Part shown: one piece after another, positions 5,760 to 6,502 of the stretch
Layout of the letters: each line of letters opens with the position of its first letter
How positions within the stretch are numbered: the first letter of the stretch is position 1
NCBI GenBank assembly: GCA_003695725.1
Contig: RFHX01000015.1
Location: forward strand, 1 to 6,502
Direction: 5' to 3'
Length of the DNA: 6,502 nucleotides
DNA from: J061 sp003695725 [NCBI: Candidatus Schekmanbacteria bacterium]
GTDB lineage: Bacteria > Schekmanbacteria > GWA2-38-11
Made by a program: the position numbers and the translations under genes
The notes under the pieces: model-generated
What the model was told of the DNA's origin: nothing
Seen by the model: the letters and a program-made list of their open reading frames with translations, nothing else
Databases searched by the model: none

Positions 5760-6502
5760 ATGGCTTTAAGTAATGTTAAACGAGGAATTTTAATTTTTTT
5801 TTTGTGCACTATTATTGTGCCCAATGTTTGGGCTATAGATGGTTTTTCAACTATAGATTACACCATTAGCGAAAATGAGACAGGAAAAGAATCAATGGAC
5901 AGTGCTGATTTCAATCAAGTGTACGATTTGAATGTAAATAGGGACATTACAAGTTTATTAAGATTGCGCACAAGTTTGCGCTTTACGCGCTTTGATTCAA
6001 GGACGAATACTGAAGGAGATAAGAAAAGAACTACGAATGAAGTGCTTCAGCCCTATCTTGAAGTTAATTTTTCAGGACCCAAATATAACATCAATTCAGG
6101 TTTTAGGAGAAGTGAGACATCGATTTTCAATTATGGAAGCAGTCCTGTGAAGAATATAGACAACAATTTTTTTATTAGGTCCTTTTTCAATCCCTTTCCT
6201 AATTTGCCAATATCTTTTCAATTTGAGGACAATCATTCCTATGATGACCTTAAACCAAGAAAAAGAAATGCGGAAAGCACACGAATTATTTCCAATGTTG
6301 GTTATTCTATCTATAGGTTCAATTTCAATTATAATTTCAATAAACAGCTTAATGAGAATAGGATTAATGATGTTGTTTCCAATGTTGATAACAATACAAT
6401 AAACCTTTCATATAATGATTCCTTTTTTAGAGATGTATTTACAGTTTCAACAAGTTTTATATCCAATATGACAAGGTCAGAGCAGGATGTTAATCGCGAG
6501 TC
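5760..6502 (+). CDS. Predicted outer-membrane beta-barrel (porin-like), N-terminal 247 residues, 3' end outside window
   Basis: The frame opens at ATG 5760, 3 bp after the propeller stop codon, and runs without a stop to the window edge. There is no clear Shine-Dalgarno, so translational coupling is likely. Residues 1-25 form a signal peptide (VKRG, hydrophobic core, VWA before the cut). The rest is rich in Asn, Ser, Phe and Tyr, with short strands of alternating polar and hydrophobic residues joined by polar turns, for example LRLRTSLRFTRF, YLEVNFSG, YRFNFNYNF and VFTVSTSFI. This is the look of an outer-membrane barrel with large loops. The visible part lacks the CXXC pair found near the N-terminus of Shewanella MtrB. 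Placement after the cytochromes and propeller suggests the pore of a porin-cytochrome conduit. That role is inferred from context; without the C-terminal half the family is not certain. Ten T in a row (5794-5803) lie in the signal-peptide codons. Confidence 0.82.
   Translation, partial: MALSNVKRGILIFFLCTIIVPNVWAIDGFSTIDYTISENETGKESMDSADFNQVYDLNVNRDITSLLRLRTSLRFTRFDSRTNTEGDKKRTTNEVLQPYLEVNFSGPKYNINSGFRRSETSIFNYGSSPVKNIDNNFFIRSFFNPFPNLPISFQFEDNHSYDDLKPRKRNAESTRIISNVGYSIYRFNFNYNFNKQLNENRINDVVSNVDNNTINLSYNDSFFRDVFTVSTSFISNMTRSEQDVNRE

Overview
The window is a cluster of c-type multiheme cytochromes followed by a beta-propeller lipoprotein and the start of an outer-membrane beta-barrel. All genes are on the + strand. 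I count 23 canonical CXXCH heme-binding motifs across four cytochrome genes, plus two spaced variants (CX8CH and CX3CH) in the fourth. The DNA is fairly AT-rich, every gene has an export signal, and the cytochromes carry signatures I associate with Geobacter-type and related metal- or electrode-respiring Gram-negative bacteria (Desulfobacterota and neighbouring phyla). The exact lineage cannot be fixed from this sequence.

Layout: (1) 2-295 is the C-terminal end of a cytochrome, closed by a strong intrinsic terminator at 309-341. (2) 406-1539 is a complete 7-heme cytochrome with a near-perfect Shine-Dalgarno, closed by a second long hairpin terminator at 1650-1693. (3) 1694-1812 is a very AT-rich gap with a possible promoter. 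(4) 1813-2856 is a 6-heme cytochrome, a paralog of the preceding gene. (5) 2888-4300 is an 8- to 10-heme cytochrome of a different subfamily. (6) 4281-5756 is a predicted lipoprotein with an N-terminal beta-rich domain and a seven-bladed YVTN-type propeller. (7) 5760-6502 is the N-terminal third or so of a predicted outer-membrane barrel, cut by the window edge. Gaps of 31 bp, -20 bp and 3 bp, with no terminator between them, suggest that genes 4 to 7 of this list form one operon. The first two cytochromes look like separate transcription units.

Working together: the first three cytochromes share a common C-terminal signature and probably arose by tandem duplication. A barrel, a surface-type propeller lipoprotein and several exported multiheme cytochromes in one locus fit a porin-cytochrome conduit that moves electrons across the outer membrane. 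That role is inferred. The sequence directly shows heme motifs, signal peptides, propeller repeats and amphipathic strands, not electron acceptors or topology. I found no RNA genes, mobile elements, CRISPR arrays or credible minus-strand genes.
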